Shown here piece after piece: positions 42,070 to 50,238 of a stretch of DNA of 64,000 nucleotides. The notes under the pieces are model-generated. The model worked only from the letters and a program-made list of their open reading frames with translations. It was not told where the DNA came from and did not search any database. A program made the position numbers and the translations under genes. The DNA lies in contig DASXVA010000012.1 of NCBI GenBank assembly GCA_036504515.1, positions 1-64,000 on the forward strand, read 5' to 3'. This DNA comes from AWTP1-18 sp036504515. GTDB lineage: Bacteria; Pseudomonadota; Gammaproteobacteria; Burkholderiales; Rhodocyclaceae. Each line of letters starts with the position of its first letter. The stretch's first letter is position 1.

Positions 42070-42291
42070 GGGCAGAGTGACGAACGAGATAGTCGGATTA
42101 ACGCGGTGCCTGGTGTTTGGTTTACCAATGTCAGTAAAACGAAGGGCACTCTTGTGTAATGGTTTGTAATGATACAGCCGACCACACCCTACCGTCGGTG
42201 CCGCAAGCAGGAGAAACAGCGGTTAATCGGGGCTTCTGCTGGAGCGCCGGGGGCCGGAGGATGGAGTAAGGGCGGGTATACTCCTGTGCCC
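42070..42291. other. Divergent promoter region of cphA'-cphA and the ABC transporter gene
   Basis: This is a 222-bp spacer between divergent genes. The left half is AT-richer and must hold both promoters, but no hexamer pair stands out. No gene was found. Confidence 0.4.
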
Positions 42292-44574
42292 ATGACTGTC
42301 CAAATCCGCAACACCCCCAACGGCGCCCTCGCCCCCCTGCCCGCCTCTTGGCAAACCCCGGTCACCCAGGACGAAACCCTGCTGGCCTGGTTCGAAACCG
42401 ACCTTGACGCCCGCCTCCACTTTGCTCCCGGCCTGCTGGTCCTCACCGACCGCCGCCTGTTGAGCCGTCAGCCCGGCAGCGATGCCTGGACCGACCACCC
42501 CATCAGTGCCGATCAGGTGCTGCATCTTTTCGACCATGCCGGTGTCGGCGGTCTGGAACTGGTGCAGGGTACGAACAAAGACCAATCACGCCGCGCCCTC
42601 TGGCGCTACACCCTGGGCAACAACCCCGCCGCCTTGCGCCTGTTGGCCCAATTTGAACGACAGATCGAAATCCTCAAGACCGGCCAAGCCCCGGCAGCCC
42701 TAGACGAAACCCTGTGCCCCAAGTGCAAGACGCCCATCCCCCTGGATCAGGATGATTGCCCCGTCTGCACCCGGGAACTGCACACCCCGCCCTCCACCTG
42801 GACCCTGTTCCGCCTCTGGCGCTTTGCCAAGCCCTATCAGGGCCAGTTGCTGGCGGGCTTTCTGCTCATGCTGGGCTCCACCGCCGCGACGCTGGTGCCG
42901 CCCTACCTGACCATGCCCCTGATGGACGAGGTGCTGATCCCCTTCCAGAACGGTGCCAAGATCGAACGTTCCGTGGTGGCCATGTACCTGGGCGGACTGC
43001 TCGGGGCGGCCCTGCTTTCCTGGGCGCTAGGCTGGGCCAAGACCTACATCCTGGCGTTGGTGTCCGAGCGTATCGGTGCCGACCTGCGCACCGCCACCTA
43101 CGAACACCTGATGCGGCTGAGCCTGGAATACTTCGGCGGCAAACGCACCGGCGACCTGATGGCCCGCATCGGCTCGGAATCGGACCGGATCTGCGTTTTC
43201 CTGTCGCTGCACCTGCTGGACTTCGCCTCCGACGTGCTGATGATCGTCCTCACCGCCGGCATCCTGTTTTCCATCAACCCCGCCTTGGCCCTGGTCACGC
43301 TGCTGCCCCTGCCTTTCATTGCCTGGATGATCCATGTGGTGCGGGACCGGCTGCGCACCGGCTTTGAAAAGATCGACCGGGTCTGGTCCGAAGTCACCAA
43401 TGTGCTGGCCGACACCATCCCCGGCATCCGTGTGGTCAAGGCCTTCGCCCAGGAACAGCGCGAAGCCACCCGCTTCCGGGAAGCCAACAAGCACAACCTG
43501 GCCGTCAATGACCGCCTCAACAAGGTCTGGTCTCTGTTCTCCCCCACAGTATCCCTGCTGACCGAAGTGGGCCTGCTGGTGGTCTGGGGTTTCGGCATCT
43601 GGCTGGTGGCCCACAACAAGATCACCGTCGGTGTTCTCACCGCCTTCCTGGCCTACATCGGGCGCTTCTACACCCGGCTTGATTCCATGAGCCGCATCGT
43701 CTCCGTCACCCAAAAGGCTGCGGCGGGCTCCAAGCGCATCTTTGACATCCTCGACCACGTTTCCAGCGTGCCGGAACCCACCAACCCCATACATCTGCCC
43801 AAACTTTCCGGCCGCATCGAAATCCGCGACATGGGCTTTCGCTACGGCAGCCGGGCCGTCATCCGCAACATGAACCTGGACATCGCCCCCGGCGAAATGA
43901 TCGGTCTGGTGGGACATAGCGGCTCCGGCAAGAGCACCCTGGTCAATTTGATCTGCCGTTTTTACGATGTCAGCGAAGGCTCCATTCGGGTAGACGGCGT
44001 CGATATCCGCTCCCTGACTGTGGCCGACTTCCGTCGCCACATCGGCCTCGTCTTGCAGGAACCCTTCCTCTTCTTCGGCACCATTGCCGACAACATTGCC
44101 TACGGCAAGCCCGACGCCACCCGGGAAGAAATCGTTGCCGCCGCCCGGGCCGCCCACGCCCACGAGTTCATCCTGCGGCTGCCCCAGGGCTACGACTCCC
44201 TGGTCGGCGAACGGGGTCAGGCCCTGTCTGGCGGCGAGCGTCAGCGCATTTCCATCGCCCGCGCCCTGCTGATCGACCCTAAGATTCTGATTCTCGACGA
44301 AGCCACCTCCTCCGTAGATACCACCACCGAGAAGGAAATCCAGAAGGCCCTGGACAATCTGGTCAAGGGCCGCACCACCATTGCCGTCGCCCACCGCCTT
44401 TCCACCCTGCGCAAGGCCGACCGGCTGGTGGTCATGGACCGGGGCCGCGTGGTTGAAGTGGGTGGTCACGACGAGCTGATGGCCAAGGAAGGCCACTACT
44501 ACCGCCTGTATCAGGCCCAGCTACGTCAGGCCGAAGCTCTGGCGGAAAACATCGGTGGCGAGGTCACGGCATGA
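42292..44574 (+). CDS. Cyanophycin-associated ABC transporter (fused permease and ATPase)
   Basis: This encodes 760 residues from the ATG at 42292 (TVQIRNTPNG). Residues 1-130 form a soluble N-terminal domain. Residues 140-165 hold a zinc ribbon (CPKCKTPI and CPVCTREL). Residues 185-470 are an exporter-type six-helix membrane domain. Residues 505-745 are the ATPase with Walker A GHSGSGKSTLVNL, signature LSGGERQRISIARAL and Walker B ILILDEATSSVD. The architecture is MsbA-like with an added front module. It is divergent from cphA' and coupled to a DUF1854 gene, the arrangement named in databases as cyanophycin metabolism-associated. Its cargo is unknown. Confidence 0.9.
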   Translation: MTVQIRNTPNGALAPLPASWQTPVTQDETLLAWFETDLDARLHFAPGLLVLTDRRLLSRQPGSDAWTDHPISADQVLHLFDHAGVGGLELVQGTNKDQSRRALWRYTLGNNPAALRLLAQFERQIEILKTGQAPAALDETLCPKCKTPIPLDQDDCPVCTRELHTPPSTWTLFRLWRFAKPYQGQLLAGFLLMLGSTAATLVPPYLTMPLMDEVLIPFQNGAKIERSVVAMYLGGLLGAALLSWALGWAKTYILALVSERIGADLRTATYEHLMRLSLEYFGGKRTGDLMARIGSESDRICVFLSLHLLDFASDVLMIVLTAGILFSINPALALVTLLPLPFIAWMIHVVRDRLRTGFEKIDRVWSEVTNVLADTIPGIRVVKAFAQEQREATRFREANKHNLAVNDRLNKVWSLFSPTVSLLTEVGLLVVWGFGIWLVAHNKITVGVLTAFLAYIGRFYTRLDSMSRIVSVTQKAAAGSKRIFDILDHVSSVPEPTNPIHLPKLSGRIEIRDMGFRYGSRAVIRNMNLDIAPGEMIGLVGHSGSGKSTLVNLICRFYDVSEGSIRVDGVDIRSLTVADFRRHIGLVLQEPFLFFGTIADNIAYGKPDATREEIVAAARAAHAHEFILRLPQGYDSLVGERGQALSGGERQRISIARALLIDPKILILDEATSSVDTTTEKEIQKALDNLVKGRTTIAVAHRLSTLRKADRLVVMDRGRVVEVGGHDELMAKEGHYYRLYQAQLRQAEALAENIGGEVTA

Positions 44575-45038
44575 GCAACAATTTCCAACTGGAACGGGAT
44601 GTCCTCGGGCGTCTGATCTTTACTGCCGCCGACGGCGAAGTCCATGTCGGCGTTGTCCCCGTCCGCGCCTTCCCCATCGGCCAGCCCGACCGGGGCATCT
44701 CCCTGGTCAGCCCCGACGGCCACGAACTGGCCTGGATCGACCAACTTACCGACCTGCCGGAACCTCTGCGGACCTTGGTTCAGGATGAACTGAGCAGCCG
44801 GGAATTCATGCCCGAAATCCGCCAACTGCTGGCCGTCTCCACTTTCGCCACCCCCAGTACCTGGGCCGTGGAAACCGACCGGGGCACCGTGGATTTCGTC
44901 CTCAAGGGCGAAGAAGACATCCGCCGCATTAACGGCCCCACCCTGTTGATTTCAGATAGCCACGGGATTCATTATCTGATTCGGGACCAAATGGCGCTTA
45001 ATCGGGTGAGCAGGAAGTTATTGGATAGGTTTTTATAA
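44571..45038 (+). CDS. DUF1854 protein, cyanophycin-associated
   Basis: This encodes 155 residues of the DUF1854 family, overlapping the ABC transporter stop by 4 bp (ATGA), so translation is coupled. It is soluble, with a beta-rich N-terminal half (QLERDVLGRLIFTAADGEVHVG in part; VRAFPIGQPDRGISLVS) and WAVETDRGTVDFVLKGEEDIRR near residue 105. It contains no cysteines, so it is not a metal protein. It probably binds or regulates the transporter, which is inference from overlap and conserved neighbourhood. Confidence 0.85.
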   Translation: MSNNFQLERDVLGRLIFTAADGEVHVGVVPVRAFPIGQPDRGISLVSPDGHELAWIDQLTDLPEPLRTLVQDELSSREFMPEIRQLLAVSTFATPSTWAVETDRGTVDFVLKGEEDIRRINGPTLLISDSHGIHYLIRDQMALNRVSRKLLDRFL

Positions 45039-45058
45039 TTAACGCTGAATTGAAAAAG

Positions 45059-45092
45059 AAAAAGGGACTGAGTAAATACTCAGTCCCTTTTT
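45059..45092. terminator. Bidirectional terminator after the DUF1854 gene
   Basis: AAAAAGGGACTGAGT (45059-45073) pairs perfectly with ACTCAGTCCCTTTTT (45078-45092) over a 4-base loop. It serves the plus-strand operon and could also end the minus-strand FlxA-like transcript. Confidence 0.92.
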
Positions 45093-45191
45093 CTTTTGGC
45101 TTACCCAAATTACTTGAATCGGGCATTGAAAACCAACCCCATCAATCCGAGTAAAAAGGCAGACTTTATTTCACAATAAAAACTTCCAACT

Positions 45192-45560
45192 TCATGCATA
45201 AGTATCCACTTTGCCAAGCTCACTTTTTACTTTGGCTTGATTATTTTTTGAATCCTCATTTGCAGACACCTTGGAGGTTGATGCAGCGCTGGCTGAGCTT
45301 TCAGCCTTTTTTGCCGCCTCTGCCTCTAGCATCGAAATCTGCGACTGAACAACCTCTATCTGCATTTGAATCAATTTCGATTTTTCTTCCTTTTGCTTTG
45401 GAGTTAGCGTTTTATCATTGGCAACAGAAGCCTGTTCTTTCGTTAAGGACTGAAGTTTTTTTTCCAATGCCTCAATTCTTGACTGGTTTGATGTTCCACT
45501 TTGAGAGGCAGAGCCAGAAGAAGTGATAGCACTTAAATTAACGGAAATAGTTCCTGACAT
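45192..45560 (-). CDS. FlxA-like coiled-coil protein
   Basis: This encodes 122 residues. Residues 26-85 form a Glu/Lys/Gln-rich helix (RIEALEKKLQSLTKEQ..., KLIQMQIEVVQSQISMLEAEA) of the FlxA-like type, flanked by Ser-rich ends. E. coli FlxA is a small protein under flagellar sigma factor control, of unknown function. No signal peptide is visible. GC content is clearly lower than in neighbours, which suggests transfer. A good ribosome site (AGGAGGGG) precedes the ATG at 45560. It stands alone. Confidence 0.68.
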   Translation of the reverse strand: MSGTISVNLSAITSSGSASQSGTSNQSRIEALEKKLQSLTKEQASVANDKTLTPKQKEEKSKLIQMQIEVVQSQISMLEAEAAKKAESSASAASTSKVSANEDSKNNQAKVKSELGKVDTYA

Positions 45561-45663
45561 AGCAAACCCCTCCTAAATAGGTTATTCAGTATTAACGGAC
45601 ATTACTGTTAATCCTTTAGTGTGTTGATTTGTACGCTACGCGATTCAAGGAACACCGAAATAA

Positions 45664-45840
45664 AGAAGAGACAGACCACTGTTTCGCCCCTCCCCAGAAC
45701 TACGCAAAGCTGCCGAAGACATCCTTCTGTCCAGCGAAACCCTGTCCGACTTCGTTGCGGAAGCGGTCCGTCGCGATATCGAGTTCTGTCACGCCAAGAG
45801 TCTTTATCAAGCTCAAACGACTACCACTGAGCCCTTTGGC
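45664..45840 (+). pseudogene. Remnant of a YlcI/YnfO-like (ribbon-helix-helix-type) gene
   Basis: A frame without a start codon, closed upstream by a stop at 45661-45663, reads PELRKAAEDILLSSETLSD followed by FVAEAVRRDIEF. This is the DNA-binding region of small antitoxin-like or phage-associated proteins of the YlcI/YnfO type. After about residue 50 the match ends, although the frame stays open to about 45916. The 5' end is missing. It is a worn fragment of an accessory gene. Confidence 0.45.
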
Positions 45841-45854
45841 ACAAACCCCAAAAG

Positions 45855-45893
45855 AAAAGACGTTGTCTCCGTTCCTAGAGACAACGTCTTTTT
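45855..45893. terminator. Bidirectional hairpin terminator before the ankyrin gene stop
   Basis: AAAAGACGTTGTCTC (45855-45869) pairs perfectly with GAGACAACGTCTTTT (45878-45892) over an 8-base loop and is followed by T. On the minus strand it lies 16 bp beyond the ankyrin gene stop. Confidence 0.88.
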
Positions 45894-45908
45894 CACGTCT
45901 GCTAAGCC

Positions 45909-46634
45909 TTACTGCACCTGAATCGTGACCTCCTGGCTTTCCACCGGCGCAGCTGTCACTTCCGGAACCGGCTCAACCACGGGCTTGGGCGCCTCTGGAG
46001 GCGGGGTCAGTTCTTTGACCAAAGAGGTATTGCCCGTTTCCTTGGCCCAATCCTGGGCGGTTCGGCCTTGGGGGTCTTTGATGCCCAGATCGGCGCCTTT
46101 TTGCTTGAGCAGGGTCACTACGTCGCCGTGGCCGTGTTGGGCGGCGAGCATGGTGGCGGTTTGCAGGTTGGAGGCCAGGGCATTGATCTCGGCGCCGTTT
46201 TCCAGCAGATAAGCCACGACCGGGGCGTTGCCTTGATAGGCGGCGTAGTGCAGGGGCGCCCAGCCGTCGTGGTTGATCCAGGCACCGGCCTGGACCAGTT
46301 TTTTGACGGCTTCGAGGTCGCCGTTGTAGGCGGAAAGCATCAAGGCGTCATCGCCATAACGGTTTCTTTTCAATAAGCTGGCGCGGTTCTTTAAGAGAAA
46401 GTCTAGGAGTTGGTGATTGTTGGTACGGGCGGCGATCATGGCCAGAGTGGTGCCGTCCCGGTCGGTGGTGTTCACGTCCATGCCCTTAGCCAGCAGTTCC
46501 AGCACGGTTTCGGTCTGGTTGTTGGCGGCGGCGGCCATGAGGTCGTCGTAGGCACCGGCCTGGGCGGTTAGGCTGCCCGCCAGCAGGCTGGCGGCAAGGA
46601 ACAAGGTGGCGAGAGGCTTATTCAGGTTTGGCAT
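45909..46634 (-). CDS. Secreted ankyrin-repeat protein
   Basis: This encodes 241 residues from the ATG at 46634 (PNLNKPLATLFLAASLLAGSL in part), giving a signal peptide of about 26 residues (AQA/GAYDD). Five or so ankyrin repeats run from about 28 to 195, for example DGTTLAMIAARTNNHQLLDF and WAPLHYAAYQGNAPVVAYLL. The tail is Pro/Glu/Val-rich (PPPEAPKPVVEPVPEV). It is presumably a periplasmic protein-binding module; the partner is unknown. Its start overlaps the end of tatD by 17 bp, so the two are cotranscribed. Confidence 0.88.
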   Translation of the reverse strand: MPNLNKPLATLFLAASLLAGSLTAQAGAYDDLMAAAANNQTETVLELLAKGMDVNTTDRDGTTLAMIAARTNNHQLLDFLLKNRASLLKRNRYGDDALMLSAYNGDLEAVKKLVQAGAWINHDGWAPLHYAAYQGNAPVVAYLLENGAEINALASNLQTATMLAAQHGHGDVVTLLKQKGADLGIKDPQGRTAQDWAKETGNTSLVKELTPPPEAPKPVVEPVPEVTAAPVESQEVTIQVQ

Positions 46635-47412
46635 GATCGAACAGCGTGAAAAAGTTGCGGGTGGTGGCTTCGGCCAGGGCCGGGTAGGCCATGCTGCGTT
46701 CGACGGCGATGGATTCCGCCACGTAACGGACATAGGCTGGCTCGTTGGTTTTGCCGCGATAGGGTGTGGGTGCCAAATAGGGGGAGTCGGTTTCGACCAA
46801 CAGACGGTCGAGGGGGACGAACTTGGCGACTTCCTTGACCTGGGCGGCGTTCTTGAAGGTGACGATGCCGGACAGGGAGATGTAAAAGCCAAGGTCCAAG
46901 GCTTCCCGGGCCACTTCTACGGTTTCGGTAAAACAGTGGAAGACGCCGGTTTTAGCGCCGGTGCCCTCTTCCCGCAGGATGGCCAGAGTGTCGGCGGCGG
47001 AGTTGCGGGTGTGGATGATCAGGGGCTTGCCGCAGGCCTTGGCGGCGCGGATATGGACGCGAAAGCGTTCCCGCTGCCATTCCAGATCGCCGGTGAGGCG
47101 GTAGTAATCGAGGCCGGTTTCACCGATGGCGACCACTTTGGGGTGCTCGGCCAGGGTCAGGAGTTCTGCTTCAGTGATGCCCACGGCGGGATTTTCGTCA
47201 TCCCCTTCGGTATCGGGATGAACGCCCACGGCGGCGAACAAGTTGCTACGGGATTCGGCCAGGGTACGCACCGCAGGAAAACGGTCCAGAGTGACGCCGG
47301 CAATCAAGGCCCAGCCCACGCCATTGATTTTCATGGCCTTGAGGATGTCATCAGTACGGGCGGCCAGATCGGGAAAATCCAGGTGGCAGTGGGAATCGAC
47401 AAGCAGGTTCAT
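46618..47412 (-). CDS. tatD: TatD-family metal-dependent DNase
   Basis: This encodes 264 residues from the ATG at 47412 (NLLVDSHCHLDFPD); a Met three codons earlier is also possible. The TIM-barrel metallohydrolase has the metal-binding HCH near the start, the GETGLDYYR Glu at about 93, HTRNSAADT at about 130, FHCFTE at about 155 and VETDSPYLAP at about 205. TatD/YcfH enzymes are 3'-5' DNases involved in DNA repair and fragmentation. It follows holB, a frequent arrangement. Confidence 0.92.
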   Translation of the reverse strand: MNLLVDSHCHLDFPDLAARTDDILKAMKINGVGWALIAGVTLDRFPAVRTLAESRSNLFAAVGVHPDTEGDDENPAVGITEAELLTLAEHPKVVAIGETGLDYYRLTGDLEWQRERFRVHIRAAKACGKPLIIHTRNSAADTLAILREEGTGAKTGVFHCFTETVEVAREALDLGFYISLSGIVTFKNAAQVKEVAKFVPLDRLLVETDSPYLAPTPYRGKTNEPAYVRYVAESIAVERSMAYPALAEATTRNFFTLFDHAKPE

Positions 47413-47490
47413 GGGTGGCAAGAATGAATTATCAAACCCTTCGACTTCGTGCTTTGCACTACGCTCAGGGCGAACGGTTTTTAAATGGGC

Positions 47491-48546
47491 CTAACGACGG
47501 GCGGCGGCGGTAGCCATGGCGTAACGGGCGGCCAAGTCTTCAAGAAAGAGTTGCGGATTGAGGGGATGGCGGGCCGTGGCGCGAATCTTCAGCAGTTCTT
47601 TGTGAAATTTCAGCAAACGGCTGGAATCGCAGGCGGCCGCAATACGGCTCAAGGCAGGCTGTTGGGACAACAGAAAGCGCGGTGCAGTTCCCGAGGCGAC
47701 CCGAAGCAGGTCGTGCAGCCACTTTTGCAGGGTATCCACCAGCTCTTCATTGGCGAAGCCGCCCTTGACCAAAGCATCCCATTGGGCGGCGGTGCCGATG
47801 GGGTCGGTGACGCCATTGACCAGGGTGGCAATCAGGCTGGCAGCGCCGTCATCCTTGCCTTTTTCGGCATTGATCAAGGCGGCAATGGGGCTGCCGCCGC
47901 AAAGCCGCAGGGCATCTTCGGGGTTTTTCAGGCCCTGGGTTTTGAGCCAGGCCACGGCCACGGCGGTTTCCGGCAAGCCGAAAGTGATCTGGCGGCAACG
48001 GCTGCGCAGGGTCGGCAGCAGGTTTCTCCAATGGGACGAAACCATTAAAAAATAAACATTTGGCGGTGGCTCTTCAAGCACTTTGAGAAGTGCATTGGCA
48101 GCAGCGGCGTTCATGGCTTCGGCCGGTTCGACGATGACCACTCGTCTACCGTTGCGGTGGCTACCGACAAAGATGAAGTCTTCCAAGCCCCGCACCTGTT
48201 CGATCTTGATGACAGTAGAAGGCTTGGCCGGTTTCTTGGCGCTCTTGGACTTTTTGGCGGGGGCGGCGTCCTGGTCGGGCTCTTCTTCCTCGTCCGATTC
48301 CAAGGCGACCCGGCGAAAGTCCGGGTGATTGCCACCGGAAAACCAGTGGCAGGCTTCGCAATGGCCGCAGGCCTGGTTGCCGTTCGGGGATTCGCACAGC
48401 AGCCGCGCTGCCAGGGCTTCGGCAAAGCGGCTTTTGCCTACACCGGCGGGGCCGGCCAGCAGCATGGCGTGATGCAGAGTTTCTGGCCGCGACCAGAGTT
48501 CGTCCCAGAGGGACTTGTGCCAGTCAAAACACTGATTAACAGACAC
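47491..48546 (-). CDS. holB: DNA polymerase III subunit delta'
   Basis: This encodes 351 residues from the GTG at 48546, which overlaps the end of tmk by 11 bp; an upstream in-frame Met at 48600 would overlap far more. As the delta' clamp-loader subunit it shows the AAA+ Walker A-like GPAGVGKSRF at about 33, a Cys cluster (CGHCEACHWF) for zinc, VVIVEPAEAMNAAAANALLKVLEEPP (part) and SRCRQITF. Between the zinc region and the next strand lies a charged insert, Asp/Glu-rich then Lys/Ala/Pro-rich (about 85-110). It sits in the tmk-holB-tatD run. Confidence 0.93.
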   Translation of the reverse strand: MSVNQCFDWHKSLWDELWSRPETLHHAMLLAGPAGVGKSRFAEALAARLLCESPNGNQACGHCEACHWFSGGNHPDFRRVALESDEEEEPDQDAAPAKKSKSAKKPAKPSTVIKIEQVRGLEDFIFVGSHRNGRRVVIVEPAEAMNAAAANALLKVLEEPPPNVYFLMVSSHWRNLLPTLRSRCRQITFGLPETAVAVAWLKTQGLKNPEDALRLCGGSPIAALINAEKGKDDGAASLIATLVNGVTDPIGTAAQWDALVKGGFANEELVDTLQKWLHDLLRVASGTAPRFLLSQQPALSRIAAACDSSRLLKFHKELLKIRATARHPLNPQLFLEDLAARYAMATAAARR

Positions 48547-49162
48547 GGGCGAGTCCCAGTTCCACCTGGGTTTTGATGGCTTCCCGGCTTTGGCTGGCAT
48601 CCACCAGACAATAGCGTGCGGGGGATTCTTCCCGGCGACGGTGGTAAGCCGCCCTCACCCGCTCGAAGAATGCCTGTTGTTCCAGCTCGAAGCGATCCGG
48701 CGCATTGCCGGTGCCGGCCAGACGCTGGCGGGCAATGGCGACATCGAGGTCGAAAAGATAGGTCAGGTCGGGCTGCAAACCTTCTTGCACCCAACTTTCC
48801 AGTTGCTTGAGTTTGTCCCAGGAAAGCTCGCGACCACCGCCCTGATAGGCAAAGCTGGCATCGGTAAAGCGGTCGGACACCACCCAGTCGCCCCGGGCCA
48901 AAGCCGGTTCGATGACCTGGGCGATGTGCTCGCGGCGGGCGGCAAACATCAGCAGGGCTTCGGTTTCGCTGTGCATGGGCTCGGCCAGCAACAGGGCCCG
49001 CAGCTTTTCGCCCAGGGGCGTGCCACCCGGTTCCCGTGTGGAAACCACGGTTTTGCCTTGGGCTTGCAGGGTTTCCACCAGCCAGGCGTGGTGGGTGCTC
49101 TTGCCGGCGCCATCGACACCTTCAAGGGTGATGAACTTGCCGCGCGGGGTTTGACTGCTCAC
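48536..49162 (-). CDS. tmk: Thymidylate kinase
   Basis: This encodes 208 residues and phosphorylates dTMP to dTDP with ATP. The P-loop reads FITLEGVDGAGKSTH at about 10-24, the DRY-like region reads VSDRFTDASFAYQGGGR at about 93, and the LID region reads RVRAAYHRR. Length matches E. coli Tmk (213). It overlaps mltG by 4 bp at its start and holB at its end, giving a tightly coupled mltG-tmk-holB operon. Confidence 0.95.
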   Translation of the reverse strand: MSSQTPRGKFITLEGVDGAGKSTHHAWLVETLQAQGKTVVSTREPGGTPLGEKLRALLLAEPMHSETEALLMFAARREHIAQVIEPALARGDWVVSDRFTDASFAYQGGGRELSWDKLKQLESWVQEGLQPDLTYLFDLDVAIARQRLAGTGNAPDRFELEQQAFFERVRAAYHRRREESPARYCLVDASQSREAIKTQVELGLARVC

Positions 49163-50166
49163 TGGCCATTTCCTTTATTTCGTTTTTGGTACCGCTGTAC
49201 GGCCCGGTTGTGTTCGTCCAGGGTACGGGAAAACTCGCTGCTGCCATCGCCCCGGGCGACGAAATAGAACTTGTCGCTGGCCGGAGGATGCAAAGCAGCC
49301 CGCAGGGCGGCAATGCCGGGCATGGCTATGGGGGTGGGCGGCAGGCCGGAACGGGTGTAGGTGTTCCAGGGGGTGTCGGTTTGCAGGTCCACCTTGCGCA
49401 GGTTGCCGTCAAAACGCTCGCCGAGGCCGTAGATCACGGTGGGGTCGGTTTGCAGCAGCATGCCGGTGCGCAGGCGGTTGATGAAGACGGCGGCGATCTG
49501 GGGCCTATCGGCGGGCTTGCCGGTTTCCTTCTCGACGATGGAGGCCATGGTCAGGGCTTCGTAGGGGTTGCGGTAGGGCAAGCCTTCACTGCGCCCGGCC
49601 CATTCTTCGGCCAGATGGCGTTCCATGGCCCGGTGGGCGCGGTTAAGCACATCGAGATCACTGGACTGCTTGGGGAAGAGATAGGTGTCGGGGAAGAGCC
49701 AGCCTTCCGGGTGATTGACCTGCAGGCCGAGTTTTTCGGCCAGATCCTTGTCGGACAGACCGGCGGTTTCATGGCGCAGGTCCGGATTGGCATCGAGGGA
49801 GGCCCGCAACTGACGGAAGTTGCGGCCTTCCACCAGCATCAATTCGCCCTGGGTGACGTCGCCCCGGGTCAGCTTGTCCAGCAGGGTCATGGGGGTCAGG
49901 CCCTGCTCCACCAGATAGCTGCCGGCCTTGATGTCGGCGGCCCGGCCCAAGACCCGGCCCAGCAGGGAAAACTGCCAGGAGGCGAAGCCCAGCCCGGCTT
50001 CGCTCATGCGGCGCGAGGCAGCGGCGAGACTCAGACCGGGAGGAATTTCAAATTCCAGGGGGCTGGAGCGGAGCGGCAGCGGGCGGCTGGCAAACCAGAC
50101 GGCAAGCCCGGCACAGGCCAGAAAGGACACAGCCAACAAGAGGAAGAGGCGCTTGAGTAAAACCAT
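49159..50166 (-). CDS. mltG: Endolytic murein transglycosylase MltG
   Basis: This encodes 335 residues. One N-terminal membrane helix (residues 5-24) anchors the protein, with the enzyme in the periplasm. The YceG domain shows LVEQGLTPMTLLDKL, LMLVEGRNFRQLRA (part of the LysM-like region), SIVEKETGKPADRPQIAAVF with the catalytic Glu at about 212, and LQTDPTVIYGLG. It cuts nascent glycan strands and helps set their length. It is the first gene of the mltG-tmk-holB group and is divergent from ygfZ. Confidence 0.94.
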   Translation of the reverse strand: MVLLKRLFLLLAVSFLACAGLAVWFASRPLPLRSSPLEFEIPPGLSLAAASRRMSEAGLGFASWQFSLLGRVLGRAADIKAGSYLVEQGLTPMTLLDKLTRGDVTQGELMLVEGRNFRQLRASLDANPDLRHETAGLSDKDLAEKLGLQVNHPEGWLFPDTYLFPKQSSDLDVLNRAHRAMERHLAEEWAGRSEGLPYRNPYEALTMASIVEKETGKPADRPQIAAVFINRLRTGMLLQTDPTVIYGLGERFDGNLRKVDLQTDTPWNTYTRSGLPPTPIAMPGIAALRAALHPPASDKFYFVARGDGSSEFSRTLDEHNRAVQRYQKRNKGNGQ

Positions 50167-50192
50167 GAAAAATAGTGGCGAAAATCACCCCC

Positions 50193-50198
50193 TATAAT
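50193..50198 (+). promoter_or_regulatory. Candidate -10 element for ygfZ
   Basis: TATAAT lies 41 bp before the ygfZ ATG in the 72-bp spacer between divergent genes. No convincing -35 hexamer is at 16-18 bp, so this is a weak call. Confidence 0.4.
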
Positions 50199-50238
50199 AG
50201 CCCAAGCACCCCCCAACCCCGCCCGGAACAAGAACATC

